A stretch of DNA of 64,000 bases from Prolixibacteraceae bacterium UBA1413. Its GTDB lineage: Bacteria > Bacteroidota > Bacteroidia > Bacteroidales > Prolixibacteraceae. The stretch is from contig DBPT01000010.1 in NCBI GenBank assembly GCA_002304925.1, positions 62,001 to 126,000 of the forward strand, written 5' to 3'. Both the position numbers and the translations under genes were made by a program. Positions 42,563 through 51,815 of the stretch are shown piece after piece (within the stretch, counting starts at the first letter, position 1; each line of letters starts with the position of its first letter). The notes beneath the pieces were generated by a model. The model did not search any database. It had not been told where the DNA came from and was given only the letters and a program-made list of their open reading frames with translations.

Positions 42563-42669
42563 AACAAACTACGAATTTACAAAATGTTTTTTAAAAAGGC
42601 CATCTTCTTCAACACCCGGCAATTCGGGAAATGATCCTGGCAACAATGGGACACTGTATGGGAAATTAA

Positions 42670-42710
42670 AAAAACAGACAGCTACCATAAATTTGTAACT
42701 GTCTGTTTTT
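42670..42710 (-). terminator. Terminator behind tRNA-Met
   Basis: The inverted pair AAACAGACAG / CTGTCTGTTT, extended by A/T pairs on both sides, encloses a 17-nt loop. On the minus strand it ends in a T run and lies a few nt after the tRNA end. Confidence 0.75.
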
Positions 42711-42714
42711 CAAG

Positions 42715-42788
42715 TAGCGAGAGCCGGGCATGATCCGGCGACCTCATGATTATGAATCATGCGCTCTAACCAGCTGAGCTACCTCGCC
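42715..42788 (-). tRNA. tRNA-Met (anticodon CAT)
   Basis: The minus strand forms a 74-nt cloverleaf with acceptor GGCGAGG / TCTCGCT, G-U pairs at both ends and discriminator A. The anticodon stem CATGA/TCATG holds loop TTCATAA, giving CAT. Elongator Met is preferred over lysidine-modified Ile by overall similarity. The T loop (ATCATGC) is atypical, with A and T exchanged at positions 54 and 58. No CCA is encoded. Confidence 0.88.
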
Positions 42789-42832
42789 ATCGAAACGCAA
42801 ATGCTACGGGAGCAATTCCGAAAATCGAGGTG

Positions 42833-42840
42833 CAAATATA
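42833..42840 (-). promoter_or_regulatory. Probable -7 element of tRNA-Met promoter
   Basis: The minus strand reads TATATTTG, identical to the element before tRNA-Arg, 45 nt upstream of the tRNA 5' end. No clear -33 box is seen. Confidence 0.45.
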
Positions 42841-42951
42841 CAATTTATTTGAAAAGAATGGTATTTGTCGAAAAAATAGTATATTGGAAACCTGAATAAA
42901 GTGAACTTAAACCATTATGTCTACAAGCCATCCCGGGAAAATCTTGTTACT

Positions 42952-43338
42952 ATGACCAGGAAATGTAAGATCCAGCTTGAGTACATCGTGAATTGCTCCC
43001 CTAAAGTCCTTTTTAACCGGCTGAGCACACCTTCCGGACTGGCGGAGTGGTTCGCCGATGACGTCCGGCTCGAAGGGAAAGAGTTCACCTTCATATGGAA
43101 AGACTCGGAAGAAGTCGCTGAACTCTCCCTCTTTAAAGAAAATAAACTGGTCCGCTTTACCTGGAAAGAAGATGACCAAACTTACTTCGAATTCCGGATC
43201 ACCCAGGATGAACTTACCGGAGACGTAGCCCTACTCGTTACCGATTTCGGCGAAGAAGATGAAAAAGATGAAATCATCTCTCTCTGGAACAACCACATCT
43301 TCCTGCTCCGGCAAGTGACAGGTTCTACACCCGCTTAA
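42952..43338 (+). CDS. START-like (SRPBCC) domain protein
   Basis: From the ATG at 42952 the protein is 128 aa. Upstream the frame opens only at a GTG (42901). The sequence has the SRPBCC/AHSA1-like pattern: YIVNCSPKVLFNRLSTPSGL near the N-terminus, EWFADDV, then TWKEDDQTYFEFRIT and a C-terminal helix. Such folds bind hydrophobic ligands or assist chaperones; the Bacteroidota group has no assigned role. It is followed by the LptF/G-like gene 65 nt downstream and may share its transcript. Confidence 0.85.
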   Translation: MTRKCKIQLEYIVNCSPKVLFNRLSTPSGLAEWFADDVRLEGKEFTFIWKDSEEVAELSLFKENKLVRFTWKEDDQTYFEFRITQDELTGDVALLVTDFGEEDEKDEIISLWNNHIFLLRQVTGSTPA

Positions 43339-43403
43339 AGTTGGCAATTCCTCAAAATAAATTAGCTTTGTAACCCTCATAGGCTTATAAGTATCATGCG
43401 GGG

Positions 43404-44894
43404 ATGAAACGTTTGCATTGGTATGTTTTCAAGACTTTTGTGGGGCCATTTTTTATGACCTTTTTCATCTGTGTATTCATATTACTGATGCAGTTTCTCT
43501 GGAAATACGTGGATGACCTTGTGGGGAAAGGCCTCGACTGGGGAATTCTCGCAGAACTCCTTTTTTATGCTACTTTCGGCTTGCTTCCCTTTGCCTTTCC
43601 GCTGGCTATGCTTTTGGCTTCCATCATGACTTTCGGTGAACTGGGAGAAAATTACGAACTGGTCGCCATGAAATCCTCCGGAATTTCGCTCTTCAGGATC
43701 ATGAAACCCCTGATCCTGGTGGCTCTCCTGATCACCGGCACCGCCTTCTTTTTCGCCAATTACATCCTTCCGCATACCAACCTGCGGTTCACCACCCTCC
43801 TTTGGAGCGTCAAAGAGCAGAGACCTGAAATGGTACTCCAGGAAGGCGTTTTTACCAGTGATATAGACGGATACAGCGTTCGCGTCGGAAAAATAGATAA
43901 CAAAACCAACACCCTGCATGACATCCTCATTTACGACCATACCAACAACAAAACCAATGAAAGCGTTACGGTCGCCGATTCAGGATTCCTGAACATCACC
44001 GAAGACAAAAACTATATGGTGCTTACCCTTTACAACGGTGAGAATTTTTCGGAAGAGAGTATGGAAAGCGGGAAAACCAATTATCCCTTCCGCAGGGATC
44101 GCTTCTACAAACAGGTACTGAATGTTAGGGTGATGAATTTTGATTTCCAGCGCCGTGACGAAAACGTTTTCCGAAACAGCTACAGAATGCTGAATATCAA
44201 ACAATTGATGTATGCAAAGGATTCTCTTGAAACGGATTACAAACTGCGCGTACGCAATTTTGTGCTCAACACCCGCTACATGTCACACCTGAACCTCCGA
44301 CTTTATGCGCGGATGATGAAGAACGACTCCCTGCTGGCTTCCTACGCCGCCGACAGTATTAAATACATCGATCCCGCCATTCTTCTTCCCGGGAACAACA
44401 TGTGGAACCGACCGGAAGTGTTTCATAACGCGCTCTATACTGCCCGAAATAACTTTCAGGAAATCAACAATATTGAAAATAACCTTTATGGAAGAAAACG
44501 AAGGATCAACGCGCACAGCATGGAATTTCACAGGAAATTTACGCTTTCCTTTGCTGTGCTGATCTTCTTTTTTATCGGCGCTCCCCTCGGGGCCATCATC
44601 CGTAAGGGAGGGCTGGGAATGCCCGTGGTGGTTTCCATCCTGCTGTTCATCCTCTATTACATATTCTCCATGACAGGTGAGAAATCGGCCCGTGAAGATG
44701 TCTGGAACATGACCGCGGGCATGTGGTTTTCCACATTTGTCTTCCTGCCGGTGGGAATTTTTCTGACTTACAAGGCTGTCACCGACTCCGCCATCATGTC
44801 GGCTGAAACTTATACCAACTTCCTGCGTAAAATTTTACCTGCGGGGCTCATCAAGCGGTTCTTGAAGCATGAAGATATTACAACTGACCAATAA
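43404..44894 (+). CDS. LptF/LptG-type permease (YjgP/YjgQ family)
   Basis: The 496-aa protein has the six-helix arrangement of LPS export permeases: a first group at about 10-125 and a second group from about 380 to 470, with a periplasmic domain between. The N-terminal helix DFVGPFF-like segment (TFVGPFFMTFFICVF) is typical. It would work with LptB in extracting LPS from the inner membrane. The periplasmic part is longer than the usual 360-aa protein. The glycosyltransferase gene starts 26 nt before its stop. Confidence 0.93.
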   Translation: MKRLHWYVFKTFVGPFFMTFFICVFILLMQFLWKYVDDLVGKGLDWGILAELLFYATFGLLPFAFPLAMLLASIMTFGELGENYELVAMKSSGISLFRIMKPLILVALLITGTAFFFANYILPHTNLRFTTLLWSVKEQRPEMVLQEGVFTSDIDGYSVRVGKIDNKTNTLHDILIYDHTNNKTNESVTVADSGFLNITEDKNYMVLTLYNGENFSEESMESGKTNYPFRRDRFYKQVLNVRVMNFDFQRRDENVFRNSYRMLNIKQLMYAKDSLETDYKLRVRNFVLNTRYMSHLNLRLYARMMKNDSLLASYAADSIKYIDPAILLPGNNMWNRPEVFHNALYTARNNFQEINNIENNLYGRKRRINAHSMEFHRKFTLSFAVLIFFFIGAPLGAIIRKGGLGMPVVVSILLFILYYIFSMTGEKSAREDVWNMTAGMWFSTFVFLPVGIFLTYKAVTDSAIMSAETYTNFLRKILPAGLIKRFLKHEDITTDQ

Positions 44895-46074
44895 GCCACC
44901 CTGGCCTGACAAAGACGGCGGAGCCATTGCCATGCTGAACCTTACCAAGGGGTTTTCAAGGCTGGGGCATGACATTACCATCCTGTCGATGAACACCCTG
45001 AAACACCATACCCGCGTCGCTGATATTCCCGTATACCTCCGCGAAATGGCCGATTTCAGATTCGTCACGGTCCCTGCCGGCATCTCTCCCGTCAGGGCGC
45101 TGGTCAATCTGCTTTTTTCCCGCCTCCCTTACAATGCCGAAAGGTTTATTTCCCGTGAATATGAGAACGCCTTGGTATCTCTGCTCAAAGAAAAAAATTT
45201 CGATATCGTCCAGTTAGAGGGATTGTATCTCTGTCCGTATATTCCGGCAATTAGAAAGCACAGCAGTGCCAGAATCGCTTACCGGGCCCACAACATCGAA
45301 TCTGAGATCTGGGAAAGGGGCACCATGCTGGCTTCCGGACCCAAAAGATGGTATCTGCGGAACCTCACTTCTCGTATACGCCGGTTCGAATATGACTGGA
45401 TCAACCGGTATGATCTGCTGGTCCCCATCACCGGGCGCGATAACCTCATGCTTGGGGAGATGGGTAATACAAAGCCTTCACAGGTGACCCCCTCAGGAAT
45501 GGACATGCATAATATAACGACCGCTTCCATCCCTGTGGAATTTCCTTCGCTCTTTCACATCGGGTCCCTGGAGTGGGCTCCCAACCAGGAGGGGTTGCTC
45601 TGGTTCCTGAAAAACGTGTGGAGCAGGCTCTCTCCCGAATTCCCTGACCTCTCCTTTTACGTGGCGGGAAGAAATGCCCCGGAATGGCTGATCGGCAAAC
45701 TCCGCCAGCCGGGGGTGGTATTCCTGGGCGAAGTGGAAAATGCCTTCGATTTCATGCAGTCCAAGGCTGTCATGGTGGTCCCGCTCCTCTCAGGAAGCGG
45801 AATGCGGGTCAAGATCGTCGAAGGAATGGCCCTTGGAAAGGCCATCGTTTCAACATCAATCGGTGCTGAAGGCCTTTCCGTGACCCACGGACGTGAACTG
45901 ATGATTGCCAATGATCCCGACACTTTTCTGATGAATCTGAAAAAACTGATTGCCGACAGGGAAACCTGCGAAACGACCGGGATGCATGCCGCCCGCTTTG
46001 TCAGGGACCATTTCGACAACGGCTCCATTACCGAAAAACTTGCCGGATTTTATCTTAATGCACTGTCACAATGA
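44869..46074 (+). CDS. GT4-type glycosyltransferase
   Basis: The 401-aa protein has a GT-B fold pattern. The N-terminus ILQLTNKPPWPDKDGGAIAM is the usual acceptor-side start, and the C-terminal half includes VVPLLSGSGMRVKIVEGMA, followed by GKAIVSTSIGAEGL, the nucleotide-sugar binding signature with its Glu. It probably adds a sugar to a lipid-linked or surface glycan. The start overlaps the permease end by 26 nt and the stop overlaps the next gene by 4 nt (ATGA). Confidence 0.93.
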   Translation: MKILQLTNKPPWPDKDGGAIAMLNLTKGFSRLGHDITILSMNTLKHHTRVADIPVYLREMADFRFVTVPAGISPVRALVNLLFSRLPYNAERFISREYENALVSLLKEKNFDIVQLEGLYLCPYIPAIRKHSSARIAYRAHNIESEIWERGTMLASGPKRWYLRNLTSRIRRFEYDWINRYDLLVPITGRDNLMLGEMGNTKPSQVTPSGMDMHNITTASIPVEFPSLFHIGSLEWAPNQEGLLWFLKNVWSRLSPEFPDLSFYVAGRNAPEWLIGKLRQPGVVFLGEVENAFDFMQSKAVMVVPLLSGSGMRVKIVEGMALGKAIVSTSIGAEGLSVTHGRELMIANDPDTFLMNLKKLIADRETCETTGMHAARFVRDHFDNGSITEKLAGFYLNALSQ

Positions 46075-47258
46075 TGGAATTCCTATTCTGGCTTCTCCTC
46101 ATCATCCTGTTTTACAGCTATGCCGGTTACGGGATGATCCTCTGGGTCCTGGTCCGGTTCAAAAGGATCCTTAAGCCCCGGAAACCCTATGAAACACCCG
46201 CTGTCTTTGAACCGGAAGTCACGCTTTTTGTGACAGCATTCAACGAAAAAGATTATATCGCCAGGAAGGTGGACAACTCCTTCTCCCTGGATTACCCTAA
46301 GGAAAAAGTGCAATATATATGGGTGACCGACGGTTCGGATGACGGCACCCCGGAGCTCCTGAAGCAATACCCCGGATTGGAGGTATATCATCAGCCGGAA
46401 CGACGCGGAAAAATCGACGCCATGAACAGGGGAATGCAATTTGTCAGGGCCCCTTTCGTGATTTTCTCCGATGCCAATACCCGTCTGAGTAAAAATACCA
46501 TCCGGGTGATGATGAAGAGTTTTGCCGACCCCGCCATCGGATGTGTTGCCGGAGAAAAACGGATCGTGGAAAAAGAAGCTGAATCTGCTTCCGCAGCCGG
46601 GGAAGGACTGTATTGGAGGATAGAATCCAGAATAAAAAAAATGGATGCCGAGCTCAACTCAGCCGTGGGTGGGGTTGGCGAACTTTTTGCCATCCGCACC
46701 GAGCTTTTTCAGCCTGTTGAAAAAGATACCATCCTCGACGATTTCATCATCTCATTGCGCATAGCCTCAAGGGGTTACCGTATCGACTACACTCCTGATG
46801 CGTGGGCTGAAGAAACGGCTTCCCTCAACGTAAAGGAAGAGTTGAAACGCAAGGTGAGGATCGCCGCCGGGGGCGTTCAGACCATGCTGCGGTTGGGATA
46901 CCTGCTCAATCCTTTCCGCTATGGCCTGCTCAGCTGGCAATATTTTTCCCACAAAGTGCTGCGTTGGTCTGTTGCCCCTGTATTCCTCTTTTTGTTCCTG
47001 CCCGTTAACATTGCGCTGGTGGCTTCCCGCGGGGCCTGGACTACACTTCAGTTCCCCACCCTGGTGCTCTGGTTCCAGCTATTTTGCTATGCTTTGGCAA
47101 TGGCCGGCTGGTTTCTGGAACATCGCAGACTCCGGCTGAAGATTTTCTTTGCCCCCTATTATTTTGTTGCCATCAACTATGCTTCTATAAAGGGTATTAT
47201 CCGTTATTTCAAGGGACAACAAAAGGTGACCTGGGAAAAATCCCGCAGAGCCAGTTAA
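46071..47258 (+). CDS. GT2-type membrane glycosyltransferase
   Basis: The 395-aa protein starts with a hydrophobic helix, then a GT-A domain (FVTAFNEKDYIARKVDNS at about residue 53, VTDGSDDGT, FSDANTRLSK as the DxD-like site, and a later acidic DDFIISLRIASRG segment). Three to four C-terminal helices follow from about 290. This layout resembles processive or chain-extending polysaccharide synthases. It is translationally coupled to the GT4 gene by a 4-nt overlap, so the two probably build the same glycan. Confidence 0.93.
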   Translation: MMEFLFWLLLIILFYSYAGYGMILWVLVRFKRILKPRKPYETPAVFEPEVTLFVTAFNEKDYIARKVDNSFSLDYPKEKVQYIWVTDGSDDGTPELLKQYPGLEVYHQPERRGKIDAMNRGMQFVRAPFVIFSDANTRLSKNTIRVMMKSFADPAIGCVAGEKRIVEKEAESASAAGEGLYWRIESRIKKMDAELNSAVGGVGELFAIRTELFQPVEKDTILDDFIISLRIASRGYRIDYTPDAWAEETASLNVKEELKRKVRIAAGGVQTMLRLGYLLNPFRYGLLSWQYFSHKVLRWSVAPVFLFLFLPVNIALVASRGAWTTLQFPTLVLWFQLFCYALAMAGWFLEHRRLRLKIFFAPYYFVAINYASIKGIIRYFKGQQKVTWEKSRRAS

Positions 47259-47273
47259 GGTTGAGGCTAAAGG

Positions 47274-47417
47274 ATGAATGAAATCAAGCTGCATACGATC
47301 CCTGATGCGATAGAAGCCGTTAAAAACGGGGAGATGATTCTGGTGGACGATGGGGACCGGGAAATGAGGGAGATTTCATCACCGTCTCGGACATACGCTC
47401 CAGCGTTTCAGCTATGA
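47274..47417 (+). pseudogene. Frameshifted ribB fragment
   Basis: The 47-codon frame reads LHTIPDAIEAVKNGEMILVD, then DGDRE, matching the start of 3,4-dihydroxy-2-butanone 4-phosphate synthase. Inserting one A after the GAA at 47361-47363 would restore DRENEGDF, the family's metal-site hallmark. The rest of the enzyme (about 160 residues) is absent, and the frame ends at 47417. I see no recognisable ribB sequence in 47418-47525. A TTGAGG-type repeat precedes it (47255-47272). Confidence 0.75.
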
Positions 47418-47525
47418 TGAAGAAAAGTCGTAAAAAAACTGACGCTATCACTGCCCGTGCCTGCCCAAAGCCGTCAAAGGGAATACCCCCCTGCTGAACA
47501 AGACAGCCTGACTAGGAAGAGACGG

Positions 47526-49991
47526 TTACTTTGATGTTCGTTTCCCTGGCTTCGGCACTTCATTGTCAGCGGGCAGAAGGGAATAATTCAACACCCCGGC
47601 AATGGTATTCACGAAATGAAAATCCACCCCCTTCAGGTAGGCCTCCTTGATTTCCTCCAGGTCCTTCCTGTTTTCTTCGGAAAGGATGATTTCCCTGATC
47701 CCTGCCCTTTTGGCTGCCAATATTTTTTCCTTGATTCCCCCTACGGGGAGTACTTTCCCGCGAAGGGTGATCTCCCCCGTCATGGCCACCCCGGGTTTCA
47801 CCTTGCGGCGTGTAAATGCCGATGCCATGGAAGTGACCATGGTAATTCCCGCTGAGGGTCCGTCTTTGGGGATGGCTCCTTCGGGAACATGCAGGTGGAC
47901 ATTCCATTGTTCAAAAATTCCAGGGTCCAGCTGTAACTCTTCTGCGTGGCTTTTCAGAAATTCCAGGGCCAGCACGGCCGACTCCTTCATCACATCGCCG
48001 AGGTTGCCGGTGATTGTCAGCGTTCCTTTCCCTCTGCTGAGGCTGCTTTCTACATATAGGATCTCCCCACCGGAGGCCGTCCAGGCCAATCCAGTCACCA
48101 CCCCCGTGAAATCGTTGCCCTGATAAGCTTCCTTTTTGTATTCAATCACCCCCAGGTACTCGCGGATATCCCCCAGGGTCACCGTTTTATGATAAGGCTC
48201 TTCAAAGGCTATTTTTTTAGCCACCCGGCGTACCACCCTGGCAATTTTCTGGTCCAGTTCCCTGACACCCGATTCGCGGGTGTAATGCTCTGTTATGAAT
48301 TCCAGAACCCTGGGAGGAATTTTCAGCTGCGAAGGCTTGACACCATGATTCTCAAGCTGTTTGGGAATCAGATGACGCCTGGCAATTTCTATCTTCTCCT
48401 CCACCAGATATCCGCTCATCTCAATGAGTTCCAGCCGGTCGCGCAGAGGGGGTGCGATCGTGTTCAGCGTATTTGCGGTAGCAATGAACATCACCTTGCT
48501 CAGGTCATACTCAATTTCCACATAATTATCATGGAATTCGACATTTTGCTCCGGGTCCAGGACCTCCAGCAACGCTGAGGCAGGATCACCATGAAACTGT
48601 TTCGATACCTTGTCGATTTCATCCAGGACAAACACCGGATTGGAGGTCTTCGCCTTTTTGATGTTCTGGATAAGGCGGCCGGGCATGGCTCCGATGTAAG
48701 TCTTGCGATGACCGCGGATTTCCGACTCATCGTGGAGTCCGCCGAGACTCATCCTGACATATTTTCTGCCCAATGCCCTGGCTATCGATTTTCCAAGCGA
48801 CGTTTTCCCCACGCCGGGAGGCCCGTAAAGGCAAAGAATAGGCGCTTTCAGGTCATTCTTCAGTTTCAGCACCGCCAGGTGTTCCAGGATACGCTCCTTG
48901 ACCTTTTCAAGTCCGAAATGGTCCTCGTCAAGAACCTTCCGGGCATGCTGCAGATCAAAGTTATCAACGGTCCCCTCGTTCCACGGAAGATCCAGAAGGG
49001 TCTGGCAATAGCTATATTGCACCGAATACTCGCCTGCAGCAGGATTCAGCCGCCCTAACTTGTCCACTTCCTTGTCAAAATGACGGGCAACCTCCGCATT
49101 CCACTTCTTTTCGGCAGCTTTTTCCTTTAAGACCTTTATTTCCTGATCGATCGGGTTCCCTCCCAACTCATCCTGAATGGTCTTCATCTGCTGATGAAGC
49201 ATAAACTCACGCTGCTGCCTGTCAATGTCGGTCTTAACCTTCTTCTGGATATCTTGCTTCAGCTCCAGCATCTGCACTTCCCTGACCAGGTAACTGATTG
49301 CCTGCACTCCCCGGTCACGCAGGTTGTCAATTTCAAGCAGCTTCTGCTTCTCCCCCACCTTAATATCCGTGTTGGAACAGATGAAATTGATCAGAAAGGT
49401 AGAGTTCTCAATATTTTTTACCGCAAAGGTGGCTTCCGGCGGAATGTTGGCGGAAAAATGGGCGATCTTGATGGAAAGATCCTTCAGGGAACCTACAATG
49501 GCGTTGAATTCATTGTTGCTTGAAGGGATTTCATCATTCAGAACATCTATCTGCGCTTTGAAATAGGGATCTTCTGCAACAAATGCCCTGATCCTGAAAC
49601 GCCGTTTCCCCTGAATGATCACTGTGGTCGATCCGTCGGGCATTTCCAGAATCTTGAGGATTTCTGCCACGGTGCCCAGGGAATAGAGATCCGCAGGCAA
49701 AGGATCGTCGAGGTTATATTCCCGTTGCGCCAGAGTTCCCAGCAACTTCCCTCCCCGGTAAACGTCCTGAACCAGTTTGAGTGATTTCTGCCGCCCGACG
49801 GTGATGGGAATCACCACCCCCGGAAAGAGTACCGTATTCCGTAACGGCAGTACCGGAATTACCTCAGGAACCTCAGGATTCCGGAGATCTGCATCGTCGC
49901 CGTCGGCGATGATGGGGAAAAAATCAGCACTGTTTTGAACCAGGTCAGAAAAGAAATACTCTTCTTGCCTGTTATTTTTCACATCTCCCAT
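47526..49991 (-). CDS. lon: ATP-dependent protease Lon
   Basis: The 821-aa protein has all Lon domains in order: the N-terminal substrate-binding LON domain (PVLPLRNTVLFPGVVIPITV), a coiled-coil stretch, the AAA+ module with GPPGVGKTSLGKS and FVLDEIDKV, and the C-terminal protease with the catalytic Ser in PKDGPSAGITM and the Lys in GGIKEKILAAKRAG. It degrades misfolded and regulatory proteins in the cytoplasm. The acidic tail ends in Lys/Arg/Ser. No heat-shock promoter is evident from my reading. Confidence 0.98.
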   Translation of the reverse strand: MGDVKNNRQEEYFFSDLVQNSADFFPIIADGDDADLRNPEVPEVIPVLPLRNTVLFPGVVIPITVGRQKSLKLVQDVYRGGKLLGTLAQREYNLDDPLPADLYSLGTVAEILKILEMPDGSTTVIIQGKRRFRIRAFVAEDPYFKAQIDVLNDEIPSSNNEFNAIVGSLKDLSIKIAHFSANIPPEATFAVKNIENSTFLINFICSNTDIKVGEKQKLLEIDNLRDRGVQAISYLVREVQMLELKQDIQKKVKTDIDRQQREFMLHQQMKTIQDELGGNPIDQEIKVLKEKAAEKKWNAEVARHFDKEVDKLGRLNPAAGEYSVQYSYCQTLLDLPWNEGTVDNFDLQHARKVLDEDHFGLEKVKERILEHLAVLKLKNDLKAPILCLYGPPGVGKTSLGKSIARALGRKYVRMSLGGLHDESEIRGHRKTYIGAMPGRLIQNIKKAKTSNPVFVLDEIDKVSKQFHGDPASALLEVLDPEQNVEFHDNYVEIEYDLSKVMFIATANTLNTIAPPLRDRLELIEMSGYLVEEKIEIARRHLIPKQLENHGVKPSQLKIPPRVLEFITEHYTRESGVRELDQKIARVVRRVAKKIAFEEPYHKTVTLGDIREYLGVIEYKKEAYQGNDFTGVVTGLAWTASGGEILYVESSLSRGKGTLTITGNLGDVMKESAVLALEFLKSHAEELQLDPGIFEQWNVHLHVPEGAIPKDGPSAGITMVTSMASAFTRRKVKPGVAMTGEITLRGKVLPVGGIKEKILAAKRAGIREIILSEENRKDLEEIKEAYLKGVDFHFVNTIAGVLNYSLLPADNEVPKPGKRTSK

Positions 49992-50146
49992 ACGTTTATT
50001 CTTATCCTGGTGACAATTTGTCGGTAGCTTCCTCCCGTCAAAGTATGGTTCAGAGAAGGCAATAGTTGTGCCAACATCTCTTTTCTGCCAGTGGAGGAGC
50101 CTTTAAACCCATAATGGCAGTCAGGCCTGACTCTACCGGATAAAAA

Positions 50147-50178
50147 AAGAGGCCGTCTCGCTTTTGAGACAGCCTCTT
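50147..50178 (-). terminator. Intrinsic terminator behind rpmE2
   Basis: A 12-13-bp stem with one mismatch (AAGAGGCCGTCTC / GAGACAGCCTCTT) and a 6-nt loop ends in a T run on the minus strand. It sits 21 nt past the rpmE2 stop. Confidence 0.85.
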
Positions 50179-50198
50179 CTCTGTAATTCCACGAAAGA

Positions 50199-50462
50199 CT
50201 ATTTGCCTCTCTTTTCCATATGGTTTTTGTAACGGCTCATAAATTTGTCAACGCGACCAGCGGTGTCGACCAATTTGACCTTGCCCGTATAAAACGGATG
50301 AGAGGTATTGGAAATCTCCAATTTCACCAGGGGATATTCCACACCGTCGATTTCGACCATTTCTTTGCTCTGAACCGTAGAGCGGGTAATGAAGGTATGA
50401 CCGTTTGACATATCTCTGAAAGCCACCATTCTGTAACTGTCGGGATGTATTCCTTTTTTCAT
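50199..50462 (-). CDS. rpmE2: Ribosomal protein L31 type B
   Basis: The 87-aa protein matches the zinc-free form of L31: it starts MKKGIHPDSYRMVAF, has the SNTSHPFYTGK motif and ends in a short basic tail (SRYKNHMEKRGK). The Cys ligands of the zinc-binding form are absent. In many bacteria this version replaces the zinc form when zinc is scarce, but no Zur site is visible here. A strong terminator follows. Confidence 0.96.
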   Translation of the reverse strand: MKKGIHPDSYRMVAFRDMSNGHTFITRSTVQSKEMVEIDGVEYPLVKLEISNTSHPFYTGKVKLVDTAGRVDKFMSRYKNHMEKRGK

Positions 50463-50558
50463 TTTCCTATTTTTTACTGCGATTCTTTAAACGGGGGGCA
50501 AAGGTAAAATTCATTTCCAAAAATACAAAATCTTCGTGCTGAAACTTTTGTTTTTTAA

Positions 50559-51734
50559 TCACCCATTATTTTGGCCGAGAATAGGAGCCCTGACAAACGG
50601 GCGGTCAGGATCAAAAAGGTACCGCATGGTATAATGTGTTTTGGTATGTTTTCCCCCTACCGACTCATACAGCGATACGATTTTGGGATTAAAATCACCT
50701 GCCCAGGAAAGTTCCATTTCCTTGTACCAGGGCATGGAATACATTATTGGCCTCAGATGCCAAAAGAGGGCTGCGTCAATTCCCGAGCGCTGGAATTTGG
50801 GTGATATGCCCATGATAATGCCCCTTGTACGCGTCATCACCTTTCTCTTTTTGTACCAAAGCAACCGCAACATATTCCAAAGGTGCAACTTCCCGTTTAA
50901 CCGGATCAATATCTGGTTCAAATCGGGAATCATCACGAAAAGTGCAATGGGATTCCCCTCATGATAGGCAAACCAGATGAATTTCTCCTCCAGCATCAGT
51001 CTTGACGAATCAAGAAAGTCGGTGAGATCATCCTTGTCGATGGGTTTGAAATGTTCATGGAAACGCCAGGCATCATCGTATACTTTGGCAAAATCATCAA
51101 TAAATTTCTCTTTTTCGGCAAAAGAAAAATGGCGGAAGCTGAACTGCGGTTTTTTGGCCACCCATTCCGCGACTTTCCAAAAACGGTCGGGCAATTCCGG
51201 CAGGGTGATGTCGAGGTGATAACTGAACTGCCTGAAATAAATCCTGAAACCGTAGTTTTCGAATAACTTCAGATAATAGGGGGGATTGTAAGGCATTCCG
51301 AATCCCTGCGGCATGAATCCCTCGACCAGAAGTCCCCAGTTCATATAATTCTCCCCGAAATTCACCGGTCCGTCCATGGCTTCCAGCCCTTTGGACCTGA
51401 GCCATTCACGTGCAGCATTGAAGAGGAGCCTTGCAGCTTCCTCATCGTCAGGGCATTCAAAAAAACCGCATCCACCTGTCGGCTGATCGTATACAACAGC
51501 TTTGTCCCGGTTGTAAAATGCCGCAATTCGTCCGAGGGGTCTGCCCTGGCCGTCGGCAAGAACCCAGCGCCTGGCATCACCATTCTTGAACGAAGGATTC
51601 CGGGAAGGATCAAAAACCTTTTCAACCATGCTCTCCAGGGGACAGGCCCAGTTGGAATCGTTCCTGTAAATAAGGTGGGGAACCTGGTGAAACAGCTTTT
51701 TTGAATGACTGTCGGCAACTTCGATTAAGTGCAT
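50559..51734 (-). CDS. GNAT-type acetyltransferase-like protein (YghO-like)
   Basis: The 391-aa protein resembles the YghO group. An N-terminal region has RRWVLADGQGRPLGRIAAFY, typical of the GNAT beta-strands, and GPVNFGENYMNWGLLVEGF lies in the middle. The C-terminal half includes GIIMGISPKFQRSGIDAALF, which looks like the acetyl-CoA loop, and SWAGDFNPKIVSLYESVGGK. It is larger than a single GNAT domain, so two tandem GNAT-like folds are likely. The substrate is unknown. It lies alone between rpmE2 and the AlkD-like gene. Confidence 0.8.
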   Translation of the reverse strand: MHLIEVADSHSKKLFHQVPHLIYRNDSNWACPLESMVEKVFDPSRNPSFKNGDARRWVLADGQGRPLGRIAAFYNRDKAVVYDQPTGGCGFFECPDDEEAARLLFNAAREWLRSKGLEAMDGPVNFGENYMNWGLLVEGFMPQGFGMPYNPPYYLKLFENYGFRIYFRQFSYHLDITLPELPDRFWKVAEWVAKKPQFSFRHFSFAEKEKFIDDFAKVYDDAWRFHEHFKPIDKDDLTDFLDSSRLMLEEKFIWFAYHEGNPIALFVMIPDLNQILIRLNGKLHLWNMLRLLWYKKRKVMTRTRGIIMGISPKFQRSGIDAALFWHLRPIMYSMPWYKEMELSWAGDFNPKIVSLYESVGGKHTKTHYTMRYLFDPDRPFVRAPILGQNNG

Positions 51735-51815
51735 ACTGATCTATTTTTATGCAAGATATATTTTTTTTTAGATAATGAAATCGTTTATTCGGGCATGATG
51801 GCATGTTATATGAGC

